A DNA stretch of 64,000 nucleotides, taken from the NCBI RefSeq assembly GCF_003335585.1, contig NZ_QBFD01000022.1, positions 444,339 through 508,338 of the forward strand, read 5' to 3'. Of the stretch, positions 18,540-27,104 are shown in pieces (position 1 is the stretch's first letter; each line of letters begins with the position of its first letter). The stretch is from Sulfitobacter sp. DFL-14 (lineage in GTDB: Bacteria > Pseudomonadota > Alphaproteobacteria > Rhodobacterales > Rhodobacteraceae). The notes beneath the pieces are model-generated. The model saw nothing but the letters and a program-made list of their open reading frames with translations. It made no database searches and was not told the origin of the DNA. A program made the position numbers and the translations under genes.

Positions 18540-19332
18540 GGCATTCAACGTCAGCCGGCAAAACGGCTTCACCACCATTGCGATCACCTGTTTCGTGCTG
18601 CTTTACCTGCCGATCATCCTGCTGGTGGTCTATTCCTTCAACTCCGGCACCTCCGTCGCGATCTGGGAGGGGTTCTCCTGGCGCTGGTATCAATCCGCAT
18701 GGCAAAACGACCAGGTGCAGGAGGCCACCGTGCGCAGCCTGATCATCGCGCTTTGGGCCTCTGCCATCTCCACCACCTGCGCGGTGCTGGCCGCCCTGGC
18801 CACAACCCGCACGCGCAAGTTCAAGGGACAGGCGGCGGTCTTTGCCATGATCAACCAACCCCTTATGGTGCCCGAGATCGTGACCGCGGTGGCGCTGCTG
18901 ATCTTCTTCGCGATGATAAAGGTCGCGACCGGCTATACCGGGCTGGCCTATCTGATCGTCGCGCATTCCGCCTTTTGCATCCCCTTTGCCTACCTGCCGA
19001 TCCGGGCGCGGCTGCAAGGCATGGACCTGAGCCTGGAACAGGCCGCCGCCGACCTCTATGCCACCCCTTTCAAGGTGTTCCGCCGGATCACCCTGCCCCA
19101 GCTCTGGCCGGGAATTCTGGCCGGGGCGATGCTGGCCTTCGTGATTTCGCTGGACGATGTGGTGATCACGGAGTTTGTTAAATCCGCAGGACAGGATACG
19201 CTGCCGACCTACATGCTCGGCCAGTTGCGGCGGGTGGTCACGCCAGAGGTCAATGCGATCTCGACCGTACTGTTTGGCATCTCGGTGACCTTCGTCATCG
19301 CGTTCACCGTGCTGGGCAAAATCAAAAACTAA
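18532..19332 (+). CDS. potC: ABC transporter permease, PotC type
   Basis: 266 residues from a GTG at 18532 overlapping the end of the previous permease; the longer in-frame ATG at 18499 would give an unusual extension inside the upstream gene. Six predicted membrane segments and the EAA motif EQAAADLYATPFKVFRRITLPQLWPGI. The SLDDVVITEF segment is typical of PotC/YdcV proteins. Partner of the preceding permease in the inner membrane. Confidence 0.86.
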   Translation: MSKAFNVSRQNGFTTIAITCFVLLYLPIILLVVYSFNSGTSVAIWEGFSWRWYQSAWQNDQVQEATVRSLIIALWASAISTTCAVLAALATTRTRKFKGQAAVFAMINQPLMVPEIVTAVALLIFFAMIKVATGYTGLAYLIVAHSAFCIPFAYLPIRARLQGMDLSLEQAAADLYATPFKVFRRITLPQLWPGILAGAMLAFVISLDDVVITEFVKSAGQDTLPTYMLGQLRRVVTPEVNAISTVLFGISVTFVIAFTVLGKIKN

Positions 19333-19350
19333 GCCAACGGGAGTAAGACA

Positions 19351-20370
19351 ATGAAAAAGACACTGACGGCCCTGACACTGGTGCTGGCCACACCTGCCTT
19401 TGCCGAAGGGCAGTTGAACATCTACAACTGGGGCAATTACACCAGCCCCGAGATGATCGAGAAGTTCGAGGCAGAAACCGGGATCAAGGTGACGATCACG
19501 GATTACGACAGCAACGATACCGCGCTGGCCAAGATCAAGGCGGGCGGTCACGGGTTCGATATCGTGGTCCCCTCGGGCACCTATGTGCCGATCTTCATCG
19601 GCGAGGGGCTGCTGATGGAAAGCAAGCCCAACGAGATGGAGAATTTCAAGAACATGGATCCGCAATGGGTCGATGTGGAATTCGACCCGGGCCGGAACTA
19701 CACCGTGCCATGGCAATGGGGCACAGTGGGGGTGACCGTGAACACCTCGATTTTTGACGGCGACATCAACACCGCAGCCATGATCTTTGACCCGCCCGAA
19801 GAGCTCAAGGGCAAGATCAACGTGGTGCCTGAAATGAACGACGTGATGGGCATGGCGATCCATTATGTCGGTGGCGACCAATGCACCGCCGACAAGGAAG
19901 TCCTGAAAAAAGTGCGCGATACCCTTGTCGAGGCCAAGAAGAACTGGCTGTCGATGGACTATGGTATGATCGAGAAATTCGCCAAAGGCGATGTCTATGC
20001 CGGGGTGAACTGGAACGGCGCCTCCATGCGGTCGCGCAACCAGAACCCGGACATCTCTTTCGGCTATCCGCAGGAAGGGTATCCGGTCTGGATGGACAAT
20101 GCCGCGATCCTTTCTGATGCGCAGAACGTGGAAGAGGCCAGGACCTTCCTCAACTTCATCATGGACCCCGAAAACGCCGCGATGCTCTCGGCATTTGCCC
20201 GCTATGCAAACGGGATCGCAGGGTCCGAGGCCTTCATGCCCGACGACATGAAGACCGCGCCGGAAATCGTGGTCCCGGAAGAGCTGAAAGGGGCCGCCTA
20301 TGTGGCCAGGACCTGCCCGCCGGAAGCAACCAAGATCTACACCGCGATCTGGACCGAACTGCAGAAATAA
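19351..20370 (+). CDS. potD: Periplasmic substrate-binding protein, PotD/spermidine-putrescine type
   Basis: 339 residues with a Sec signal peptide ([18 protein letters not shown], cleavage after AFA). The mature start [24 protein letters not shown] is the hallmark of PotD/PotF-class binding proteins. It captures a cationic amine or similar ligand in the periplasm and delivers it to the permeases encoded just upstream. Three consecutive hairpins follow the stop, which may reduce read-through to the amidohydrolase gene. The ligand cannot be fixed from sequence. Confidence 0.87.
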   Translation: MKKTLTALTLVLATPAFAEGQLNIYNWGNYTSPEMIEKFEAETGIKVTITDYDSNDTALAKIKAGGHGFDIVVPSGTYVPIFIGEGLLMESKPNEMENFKNMDPQWVDVEFDPGRNYTVPWQWGTVGVTVNTSIFDGDINTAAMIFDPPEELKGKINVVPEMNDVMGMAIHYVGGDQCTADKEVLKKVRDTLVEAKKNWLSMDYGMIEKFAKGDVYAGVNWNGASMRSRNQNPDISFGYPQEGYPVWMDNAAILSDAQNVEEARTFLNFIMDPENAAMLSAFARYANGIAGSEAFMPDDMKTAPEIVVPEELKGAAYVARTCPPEATKIYTAIWTELQK

Positions 20371-20377
20371 GCTGAGA

Positions 20378-20457
20378 GGCAGCCGCGATCCTCGGTCGCG
20401 GCTGCCGCCTGCCCCGGAGTTTTCAAAAACTCCGGACCGATTTCTTCAAAGAAATCG
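20378..20457. terminator. Three tandem hairpins after the potD-type gene
   Basis: Stem 1: GGCAGCCGCGA/TCGCGGCTGCC (20378-20388, 20396-20406). Stem 2: CCGGAGTTTT/AAAACTCCGG (20414-20423, 20426-20435). Stem 3: CGATTTCTT/AAGAAATCG (20438-20446, 20449-20457). All arms are perfect. None has a clean T-run, so this may be a factor-independent terminator, an mRNA 3'-end stabiliser for the abundant binding-protein message, or a repeat. Confidence 0.55.
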
Positions 20458-20478
20458 CCCCCTCCACGGAGCTATTGA

Positions 20479-22158
20479 ATGACCCCCGACATCATCATCC
20501 ACAACGGCAAGCTGATGACCTTCGACCCCGATCTGCCCGAGGCGCAGGCGCTTGCGATCACAGGCGGGACGCTCACCGCCGTGGGCACCGATGCAGAGGT
20601 GACAGCGCTGGCCGGTGACACCACCCGCATGATCGACGCAAAGGGCGGCACCGTGCTGCCGGGTCTGATCGACAGCCATGTGCATCTCTTCGGGGGGGCG
20701 GTCGAACTGGAAAGCCTCAGCCTTTACGGCGTTGAAGGGCTGGAGGCGATGGCCGAAATGATCCGCCCCCATGCCGCGGCCAATCCCGGTGACGAGCTCG
20801 TTTTCTGCGTCATGGCCGATTACGGCATCCTTGGCACCGGCCGGACCCTGACCCGCCATGACCTCGACACCATCCTGCCGGACCGCCCGCTGGCGATGTT
20901 TGCGCCGGATCACCACACCGTCTGGGCCAATACCGCCGCCCTGGAGGCCGCGGGCCTGTTGCAGGGTGGCGCGGTCGATGCCGGATCGGAGATCGTGATG
21001 GGCGACGACGGGCTGGCCAGCGGTGAACTTCTGGAACCCGGCGCCTACAGCCCGGTTCTCGCCCTGACCCGTCACGCGGGGCGCGAGATGATGGGGCTGA
21101 CCACAGGCAAGGACCCGGTCCCTGCCCCGACGCCCGCGCAACGCGAAATGGACAAGGACGTGATCGCCCGGGGCCTTGCACATTGTGCCGCACAGGGCAT
21201 CACCGGGCTGCATCTGATGGACGGCAACCTCTACCAGCTGGAACTGTTGACCGAGCTTGAGGCCGAGGGCCGCCTGCTCTGCCGCTGCATGGTGCCATTC
21301 CACTTCAAGGGCACCGATCCGATTGACCGCATCGCCGCCGAAGGTGTGCCCATGCGCGACCGCTACCGGGGCGACAAGGTCTGGTGCGGGCATATGAAGA
21401 TGTTCATCGACGGGGTGATCGAAAGCGGCACCGCGCTGATGCTGCAACCCTATCCCGGTGATCTGGGCAAGGATGGCAACATGGGTGATGAGGTCTTTAC
21501 CCAGGCGCATTTCGTCGCCGCCGCGCAGGAGGCCGACCGCCACGGGATGCAGATTGCCGTCCATGCCATCGGTGACGCAGGCGTGCGCCGCACGATCGAC
21601 GCCTATGCCGCCGCCCAGGCCGCCAATGGCAAGCGCGACAGCCGCCACCGGATCGAACACCTTGAGGTCATGCATGTGCAGGATATCCCGCGGCTGGCCG
21701 AACTGGGCATCGTCGCCTCGATCCAGCCGGGCCACGCCCCGCGCGGCCATATCTTCCCCCCCGGCGCGGTGGGACAATATCTGCACGCCGACCAGATCGC
21801 GGGGGCCTATGCCTGGCAGGACATCCGCAACACCGGCGCGCGGGTCGTGTTTTCCACCGACTGGCCGGTGATCCCGCTGGATGTCATGCCCAACATCAAG
21901 GCCGCGATTGCACCGCTGGACCTTGGCCCCGACTGGCGCGACCAGACCCAAAGCCTTTCTGACACGCTGGCCAGCTACACCCGCGACAATGCCTGGGTGG
22001 AGTTCAACGAGGATTGCAAGGGGCAGATCAAGGCGGGCATGATGGCCGACATCGCGGTGATGAGCCATGATCTGAACACCCTGCCGCCGGCAGAGATCAC
22101 CCGGGCGCAGGCGCAGGTGACAATCTGCGATGGCAAGGTGACCTTCGAACGGGGCTGA
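20479..22158 (+). CDS. YtcJ-like metal-dependent amidohydrolase (Amidohydro_3)
   Basis: 559 residues. Metal-binding residues of the amidohydrolase superfamily are visible: HxH in GLIDSHVHLFGG, KMFIDG with the likely bridging lysine, VHAIGDAG, RHRIEHLE and STDWPV with the catalytic aspartate. No signal peptide, so cytoplasmic. YtcJ/NfdA-type members hydrolyse N-substituted formamides and other amides. Position between the Pot-type importer and an FAD monooxygenase suggests it acts on the imported compound or a product of it; the reaction is unknown. Confidence 0.85.
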   Translation: MTPDIIIHNGKLMTFDPDLPEAQALAITGGTLTAVGTDAEVTALAGDTTRMIDAKGGTVLPGLIDSHVHLFGGAVELESLSLYGVEGLEAMAEMIRPHAAANPGDELVFCVMADYGILGTGRTLTRHDLDTILPDRPLAMFAPDHHTVWANTAALEAAGLLQGGAVDAGSEIVMGDDGLASGELLEPGAYSPVLALTRHAGREMMGLTTGKDPVPAPTPAQREMDKDVIARGLAHCAAQGITGLHLMDGNLYQLELLTELEAEGRLLCRCMVPFHFKGTDPIDRIAAEGVPMRDRYRGDKVWCGHMKMFIDGVIESGTALMLQPYPGDLGKDGNMGDEVFTQAHFVAAAQEADRHGMQIAVHAIGDAGVRRTIDAYAAAQAANGKRDSRHRIEHLEVMHVQDIPRLAELGIVASIQPGHAPRGHIFPPGAVGQYLHADQIAGAYAWQDIRNTGARVVFSTDWPVIPLDVMPNIKAAIAPLDLGPDWRDQTQSLSDTLASYTRDNAWVEFNEDCKGQIKAGMMADIAVMSHDLNTLPPAEITRAQAQVTICDGKVTFERG

Positions 22159-22219
22159 CCCCAGGTGGAAACCTGCCTATAAGGTCGCGACGCAAGCCAA
22201 TCAGACCAGCCGAGGGACC

Positions 22220-23518
22220 ATGCCAGAGAACAGAGTTATCATCGCCGGGGCCGGTATCGGCGGTCTCGCCCTTGGGCTGACGCTGCACCAGATCGGGGTG
22301 CCCTTCACTATTTTCGAATCCGTCAGCGAACTGCGCCCCCTCGGGGTGGGCATCAACCTGCAACCCAATGCGGTGCGCGAATTGTTCGAGATGGGCATCA
22401 CGGCCGCGGAGCTGGACAAGGCCGGGGTGCCCGCGCGCGAATGGGCGCTGGTGGGCCAGCAAGGCCAGGAAATCTATGCCGAGCCGCGCGGGCTGGAGGC
22501 AGGATACAACTGGCCGCAATATGCGATGCACCGGGGGCAGTTGCAGATGCTGCTGGCACAGGTCCTGATGGACCGGGCGGGTCAGGATGCGGTGCAACTG
22601 GGCAGCCGTGTGGCAGGATATGAAAAGACGCCCGACGGCGGGGTCAGCGCCATCGTGACCTCCGCCGACGGATCGGAACGGCGCGAGGCCGGCGCGCTGC
22701 TGATCGGCGCCGACGGCATTCACTCCCGCGTGCGCGCGCAGATGCACCCCGACCAGCCGCCGATCCATTGGGGCGGTGCCGTCATGTGGCGTGGCACCAG
22801 CATGGCCAGACCCGTTCGCACCGGATCATCCTTCATCGGGCTGGGCACCCATCGCCAGCGCATGGTGATCTACCCGATCTCGCCCGCCGATCCCGACACC
22901 GGCCTGGCCCAGGTCAACTGGATCGCCGAGGTCACCATGGACGATCCCGCCGCGCGTGACGACATCGGCTGGTTCCGGCAGGTGGCGATCGACGACTTTG
23001 CCCATCATTTCGACGATTGGGTCTATGACTGGCTCGATGTGCCTGCCCTGCTGCGCGGGGCGGATGTGGCCTATGAGAACCCGATGATCGACCGCGATCC
23101 GGTGGAGACATGGGTTGACGGCCCGGTCGCCCTGATGGGCGATGCCGCCCATGCGATGTACCCGACCGGGTCGAACGGGGCCAGCCAGGCCATCGTCGAC
23201 GCGCGGGAACTGGGTGCCTCTTTCCTGGCCCATGGGGTGACACCCGCGGCGCTGGCGGCCTTCGATGCGAAACTCTGCGCGCCGATCTCGGCGCTGATTC
23301 TGCGCAACCGGGGTGCCGGGCCATTCGGGCTGCTCAACATGGTGAACGACCGCTGTGGCGGCAGTTTCGACAATATCGATGAGGTCATCCCGGCCGCGGA
23401 ACGGGCAGAGTTCATGGCCAAATACAAGGCCGCCGCCGGTTTCGCCATCGAGGCGCTGAACAGCGCCGCGCCCACCATCCCCGAAGGCGCGCAGGTGCAT
23501 CAGCGCGCCGCCGAATAG
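22220..23518 (+). CDS. FAD-dependent monooxygenase, salicylate hydroxylase-like
   Basis: 432 residues: FAD motif IAGAGIGGLALGLTL at residues 8-22, the GADGIHSRVR segment (~175), and the second FAD motif GDAAHAMYPTGSNGASQAI (~310). Single-component class A flavin monooxygenase that uses NAD(P)H and O2, probably on an aromatic ring. It follows the amidohydrolase by 61 bases on the same strand and probably completes the LuxR-controlled uptake and breakdown unit. Substrate not recognisable. Confidence 0.84.
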   Translation: MPENRVIIAGAGIGGLALGLTLHQIGVPFTIFESVSELRPLGVGINLQPNAVRELFEMGITAAELDKAGVPAREWALVGQQGQEIYAEPRGLEAGYNWPQYAMHRGQLQMLLAQVLMDRAGQDAVQLGSRVAGYEKTPDGGVSAIVTSADGSERREAGALLIGADGIHSRVRAQMHPDQPPIHWGGAVMWRGTSMARPVRTGSSFIGLGTHRQRMVIYPISPADPDTGLAQVNWIAEVTMDDPAARDDIGWFRQVAIDDFAHHFDDWVYDWLDVPALLRGADVAYENPMIDRDPVETWVDGPVALMGDAAHAMYPTGSNGASQAIVDARELGASFLAHGVTPAALAAFDAKLCAPISALILRNRGAGPFGLLNMVNDRCGGSFDNIDEVIPAAERAEFMAKYKAAAGFAIEALNSAAPTIPEGAQVHQRAAE

Positions 23519-23525
23519 CGCTAAC

Positions 23526-23588
23526 GCGCCCCGCCTTAAACTTGAATCGCCGATACCGGGTGTATCAGGTTAACGGCGGGACGCTGTA
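23526..23588. repeat. Palindromic intergenic repeat, short form (family copy 1)
   Basis: Arms GCGCCCCGCC (23526-23535) and GGCGGGACGC (23577-23586) flank an interior with TCGCCGATACC and TGTATCAGGTTA. A longer copy with the same ends and interior words is at 30852-30952. The isomerase stop codon lies inside this copy, so its last residues (GYSVPPLT) are encoded by the repeat. Confidence 0.75.
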
Positions 23589-24272
23589 ACCAGCCAATGC
23601 CGCGTAATCGCTGACCAGCAGGCGGCGGGGGGCCACGTCTTCTTCCACCTTTGAGAACCGGGCGATCGGTTCGCGAAAGACATTGTCGGTCTCATCGTCG
23701 TTCACCGTGCTGACCTCACCGATCAGCACATCGCCCCCCTCGCCCCAGAAGGCATGCCAGTCACCGGGCCGCAGGGTCACGCTTTGCCCCGGTGCCAGAC
23801 GCAGCTTCTCTCCCGGCTGATAGGGGCGCAGCAGACCGTCGCACATGACCGCGCCGCCCCGGTCGGGGGCAAATGCCCCGGTCTCGTCCGAACCGAAAAG
23901 CTCGACCACCAGGGTCGCGCCGCCACGGTTGATGATGTCTTCGGCCTTGATCACATGGGTGTGCATGGGCGACAATTGATCGCGCTTCGAGATCAGCAGT
24001 TTCTCGGCATAGCACATGCCGCGCCCCGCGGTGAGATCGCTCAGCAGACCATTGCGCAGGGTGAACAGCACCAGCCCCATCTCATCGAAACGCCCGGCAC
24101 CGTAGTCGGTCACATCCCAGCCGCAACGCGCGGTGACGACATGGGGTGCGGCGGCGGCGCATTCCGGGAATTCCTCCGGTGTCCAATCGGCAAAGGGCGG
24201 CAGGACAAAGCCGTGACGGCGGATCATTTCATCTGCCTCGGCCAGCAGTTCGTTGATGCGGGAGCGTTTCAT
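23565..24272 (-). CDS. D-lyxose/D-mannose isomerase (cupin fold)
   Basis: 235 residues. Cupin metal-binding residues are visible in SPMHTHVIKAEDIINRGG (two His and a Glu) and PGDWHAFWGE (His). The family (EC 5.3.1.15) interconverts D-lyxose/D-xylulose and D-mannose/D-fructose. Next to a fructose/mannose-type importer and with a fructokinase at 12.6 kb, conversion of mannose to fructose is the likely job. The gene lies downstream of the ROK repressor on the same strand, but a 268-bp MITE begins at the base next to its ATG, removing the original AAAGG ribosome site from its place. The C-terminus runs into a repeat copy. Expression may be reduced. Confidence 0.87.
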   Translation of the reverse strand: MKRSRINELLAEADEMIRRHGFVLPPFADWTPEEFPECAAAAPHVVTARCGWDVTDYGAGRFDEMGLVLFTLRNGLLSDLTAGRGMCYAEKLLISKRDQLSPMHTHVIKAEDIINRGGATLVVELFGSDETGAFAPDRGGAVMCDGLLRPYQPGEKLRLAPGQSVTLRPGDWHAFWGEGGDVLIGEVSTVNDDETDNVFREPIARFSKVEEDVAPRRLLVSDYAALAGYSVPPLT

Positions 24273-24540
24273 CTAGGCTCTGGACCCATTAATTCTATAT
24301 ACTCAGTTTGACAGATTTTTTCGCAGACAAGAAGCATTTGCGCAAGAATAGTGGTTCTATTTTAAGCAGATGCGCCGCAGGCTGCGGGAAAATCCGTCAA
24401 ACCCGAAGGGCGGCGATTTCGCTTCATTTCAACGTCTTGGGTCGCTTGCAAATAGAACCACTATTGGCTGCACGCCCCAAACCTTTGAAATTTCGCGAAA
24501 TCGCCGCTGAGTATATAGAATTAATGGGTCCAGAGCCTAG
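24273..24540. mobile_element. MITE (non-autonomous miniature transposon), 268 bp
   Basis: A perfect 34-base terminal inverted repeat (24273-24306 and 24507-24540) beginning CTAGGCTCTGGACCC. CTAG at each outer end may be a target duplication; being self-complementary it extends the symmetry. A second perfect 16-base inverted pair is inside (AATAGTGGTTCTATTT at 24347-24362 and its complement at 24450-24465), and CGGCGATTTCGC recurs inverted near 24411 and 24494. No coding region. It separates the ROK gene from the isomerase gene. I infer mobilisation in trans by a transposase not in this window. Confidence 0.85.
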
Positions 24541-24561
24541 GGTGCCTTTGGTATCGGACGG

Positions 24562-25785
24562 TCAGTCCACGGAAAAGGAATGGGCCATCAGAAAATACTG
24601 GCTGAAGATCGGCGCGCAAGCCGCCCCGATGGCGCGGGCGTCCCCGCCGATCCCTCCCGCCTCCAGGCGTGGCAGGATCAGGCCCCGGCTGTCCTCGGTC
24701 GCCATGCAGGCGCGGACCTGCTCCACAAGCCTGCTGCGGATGGTCTGGGGGAAGGCACCGTCGATGACCACCGCCTCGAAATCAATCACCGCACAGGCGG
24801 ACAGGGCCGCGCGCGCGATTTCGGAGGCGATTTCCTCGATCCATTCCGCAACCAGCGGCTCGAAGGCGGACCAATCCTGCGGCTGCACCCATAACGCGCG
24901 GGGGTCGATCCCTGCCGCGCTCAGCTTGGTTTCCAGAAGATGAATGGATGCCACATCCACCAATTGCCGCGTGCGCCCGTCCTTGTCACCCACACGCAAT
25001 GAACCCAGGGCGCCTGCATTGCCGGAAGCCCCCTCATAAACCGAATGGTTCAGGACAATCCCGCCGCCAATGAAGGTGGAGACAAAGAAATAGGCGAAGT
25101 CCCGGAACTCCTTGCCCCGGCCATAGACATATTCGGCCCAGCAGGCACTGGTCGCGTCGTTTACCATGAAGACCGGCAGATCGGAAAACTCCGCCACACG
25201 CTCTTCGAATACCGTGTCTTTCCAGGTCATGAACTGTTCGTCCGCATTGCCCCCGGACACGGCCCATTTCCAGATCTCGAAAGGCGCCGCGATGCCGATG
25301 CCGCAGAGCCGTTCTGCCTGCGCCGGACCGATTTCCGCCACCGCCGCCTCAAAGGCCTCTTTCATGAAGCCAAAGACCCGGTCAGGGATCGCCATATCGT
25401 AAGCGATGCGGCGTTCGAACAGGATTTCGCCGGTCAGATTGGTCAGCAGCAGCTCACTGCTTCGGCGTCCCAGCTTGAAACCGACCGAAAGCGCCCCGGC
25501 AGGGTTCACCACCATCGGCACCGAAGGCTTGCCCACCCGCCCCTTGACCGGCTCCCCCTTGAGCACCAGACCGTCGCTTTCCAGTTTGCGCAGGATCACC
25601 GACACGGTCTGGGCCGACAGATGGGTGTCGCGGGCGATGTCGCTGCCCGGCATCTGACCATGGCGATGCAACAGCGACAGGATCAGCCGTTCGTTGTGAT
25701 TGCGCAGACCCTTCTGGTTTGCACCATTGCTCAGCGCGCGGATGGCGACCGATGACTCCATGCTGTTTTCTTCCGGATTTCTCAT
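24562..25785 (-). CDS. ROK-family transcriptional repressor
   Basis: 407 residues. Winged helix-turn-helix at ~25-85 (RLILSLLHRHGQMPGSDIAR, then SAQTVSVILRKLESDGLV), followed by a ROK/sugar-kinase-like sensing domain with GIGIAAPF and SGNAGALGSL. ROK repressors release DNA on binding a sugar. It is divergent from frcB across an AT-rich dyad at 25803-25835 and upstream of the isomerase, so it most likely controls frcBCAK and itself; a related dyad suggests fructokinase/pgm as well. Start 25785 chosen; an ATG at 25761 is the alternative. Stop lies 21 bases from the MITE. Confidence 0.88.
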   Translation of the reverse strand: MRNPEENSMESSVAIRALSNGANQKGLRNHNERLILSLLHRHGQMPGSDIARDTHLSAQTVSVILRKLESDGLVLKGEPVKGRVGKPSVPMVVNPAGALSVGFKLGRRSSELLLTNLTGEILFERRIAYDMAIPDRVFGFMKEAFEAAVAEIGPAQAERLCGIGIAAPFEIWKWAVSGGNADEQFMTWKDTVFEERVAEFSDLPVFMVNDATSACWAEYVYGRGKEFRDFAYFFVSTFIGGGIVLNHSVYEGASGNAGALGSLRVGDKDGRTRQLVDVASIHLLETKLSAAGIDPRALWVQPQDWSAFEPLVAEWIEEIASEIARAALSACAVIDFEAVVIDGAFPQTIRSRLVEQVRACMATEDSRGLILPRLEAGGIGGDARAIGAACAPIFSQYFLMAHSFSVD

Positions 25786-25802
25786 GGACAGACCTTGATC
25801 TG

Positions 25803-25835
25803 AATTAATTAGTAAATCAAGTTTATTTATTAATT
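25803..25835. promoter_or_regulatory. Putative ROK operator in the ROK/frcB divergent promoter
   Basis: Inverted arms AATTAATTAGTAAA (25803-25816) and TTTATTTATTAATT (25822-25835) around TCAAG; 12 of 14 arm positions are complementary. It lies directly upstream of the ROK start and ~80 bases upstream of frcB. The same words occur at 13645-13674. Dyad seen; regulator assignment inferred from adjacency. Confidence 0.7.
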
Positions 25836-25915
25836 GACACAGCCAGTGGTTTTGCCCAGTCTCAAGGCAACAGCGCTCGATTCGAGGCGCTTGTTGGACA
25901 TTCTGGGAGGAAACC

Positions 25916-26935
25916 ATGAAAAAACTCATCGCTGGCACCGCATTGGGCCTGATCGCCATGACCGGTGCAGCCTTTGCCGACGCACATGCCGTATCGGCCT
26001 GCCTGATCACCAAGACCGATACCAACCCCTTTTTCGTGAAAATGCGCGAAGGGGCCACCGCCAAGGCGGAAGAGCTGGGCATGACCCTGAACACCTATGC
26101 CGGCAAGATCGACGGCGACCACGAAACACAGGTTTCCGCCATCGAAACCTGCATCGCCAATGGCGCGAAGGGCATCCTGCTGACCGCCTCCGACACCTCT
26201 TCCATCGTGCCTGCGGTCCAGCAGGCGCGCGATGCGGGCATTCTGGTGATCGCGCTGGACACCCCGCTTGACCCGATCGACGCGGCCGACATGACCTTCG
26301 CGACCGACAACTTCCTGGCCGGTGAGCTGATCGGCCAATGGGCCGCCGCCACATTGGGCGACGACACCGCCGATGCCAAGATCGCGATGCTGGACCTGGC
26401 CGTCAGCCAGCCCACCGTTGGCGTGCTGCGCGACCAGGGGTTCCTGCAGGGTTTCGGCATTGAGCTGGCCGACCCCAACCGCAACGGCGATGAGGAAGAC
26501 CCCCGCATCATCGGCAACGATGTGACCGCCGGAAACGAAGAAGGCGGGCGCAAGGCGATGGAAAACCTGCTGGCGCAGGATCCGATGATCAACGTGGTCT
26601 ATACCATCAACGAACCGGCAGCGGCGGGCGCCTATGAGGCGCTGAAATCCATCGGTCGTGAAAACGACGTGCTGATCGTGTCGGTCGATGGCGGCTGCCC
26701 CGGTGTCGCCAACGTCGCCGATGGCGTGATCGGTGCCACCTCGCAGCAATATCCGCTGCTGATGGCCTCCAAGGGCATCGAAGCCATTGCCGCCTTTGCC
26801 AAGGACGGCACCAAGCCCGCCGCGACAGATGGCAAGGACTTCTTCGACACAGGCGTGGCGCTGGTGACAGACAAGCCCGTGGATGGCGTTGAGAGCATCA
26901 GCGTCGCCGAAGGCAAGGACCTTTGCTGGGGCTGA
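25916..26935 (+). CDS. frcB: Sugar ABC transporter substrate-binding protein, FrcB type
   Basis: 339 residues with a Sec signal peptide ([21 protein letters not shown]). The mature part is a periplasmic-binding-protein type I fold: [69 protein letters not shown]. This matches FrcB of the rhizobial fructose/mannose/ribose importer. GGAGG precedes the ATG. It is the first gene of frcBCAK and diverges from the ROK repressor; a strong hairpin after the stop probably sets a higher level for this subunit than for the permease. Confidence 0.9.
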   Translation: MKKLIAGTALGLIAMTGAAFADAHAVSACLITKTDTNPFFVKMREGATAKAEELGMTLNTYAGKIDGDHETQVSAIETCIANGAKGILLTASDTSSIVPAVQQARDAGILVIALDTPLDPIDAADMTFATDNFLAGELIGQWAAATLGDDTADAKIAMLDLAVSQPTVGVLRDQGFLQGFGIELADPNRNGDEEDPRIIGNDVTAGNEEGGRKAMENLLAQDPMINVVYTINEPAAAGAYEALKSIGRENDVLIVSVDGGCPGVANVADGVIGATSQQYPLLMASKGIEAIAAFAKDGTKPAATDGKDFFDTGVALVTDKPVDGVESISVAEGKDLCWG

Positions 26936-27034
26936 GCAAGCGCCAGGGCAGCGGATCTTTTGACCTGCCGCCCGCAAATACGTTAATCTCGGGCCAGTAA
27001 CGACAGGCTGGCCGACAACCCAAACGCAAACCGG

Positions 27035-27059
27035 GGGCGGGCCACGGCCCGCCCTTCTT
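27035..27059 (+). terminator. Attenuating hairpin between frcB and frcC
   Basis: Perfect 9-base stem GGGCGGGCC/GGCCCGCCC (27035-27043, 27046-27054) followed by TTCTT. Such structures between a binding-protein gene and its permease usually allow partial read-through and protect the upstream message. Confidence 0.65.
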
Positions 27060-27104
27060 GCATCCGGCGCCTGACAGGTCGCGGATTTTCAACGGAGAGA
27101 GCAC

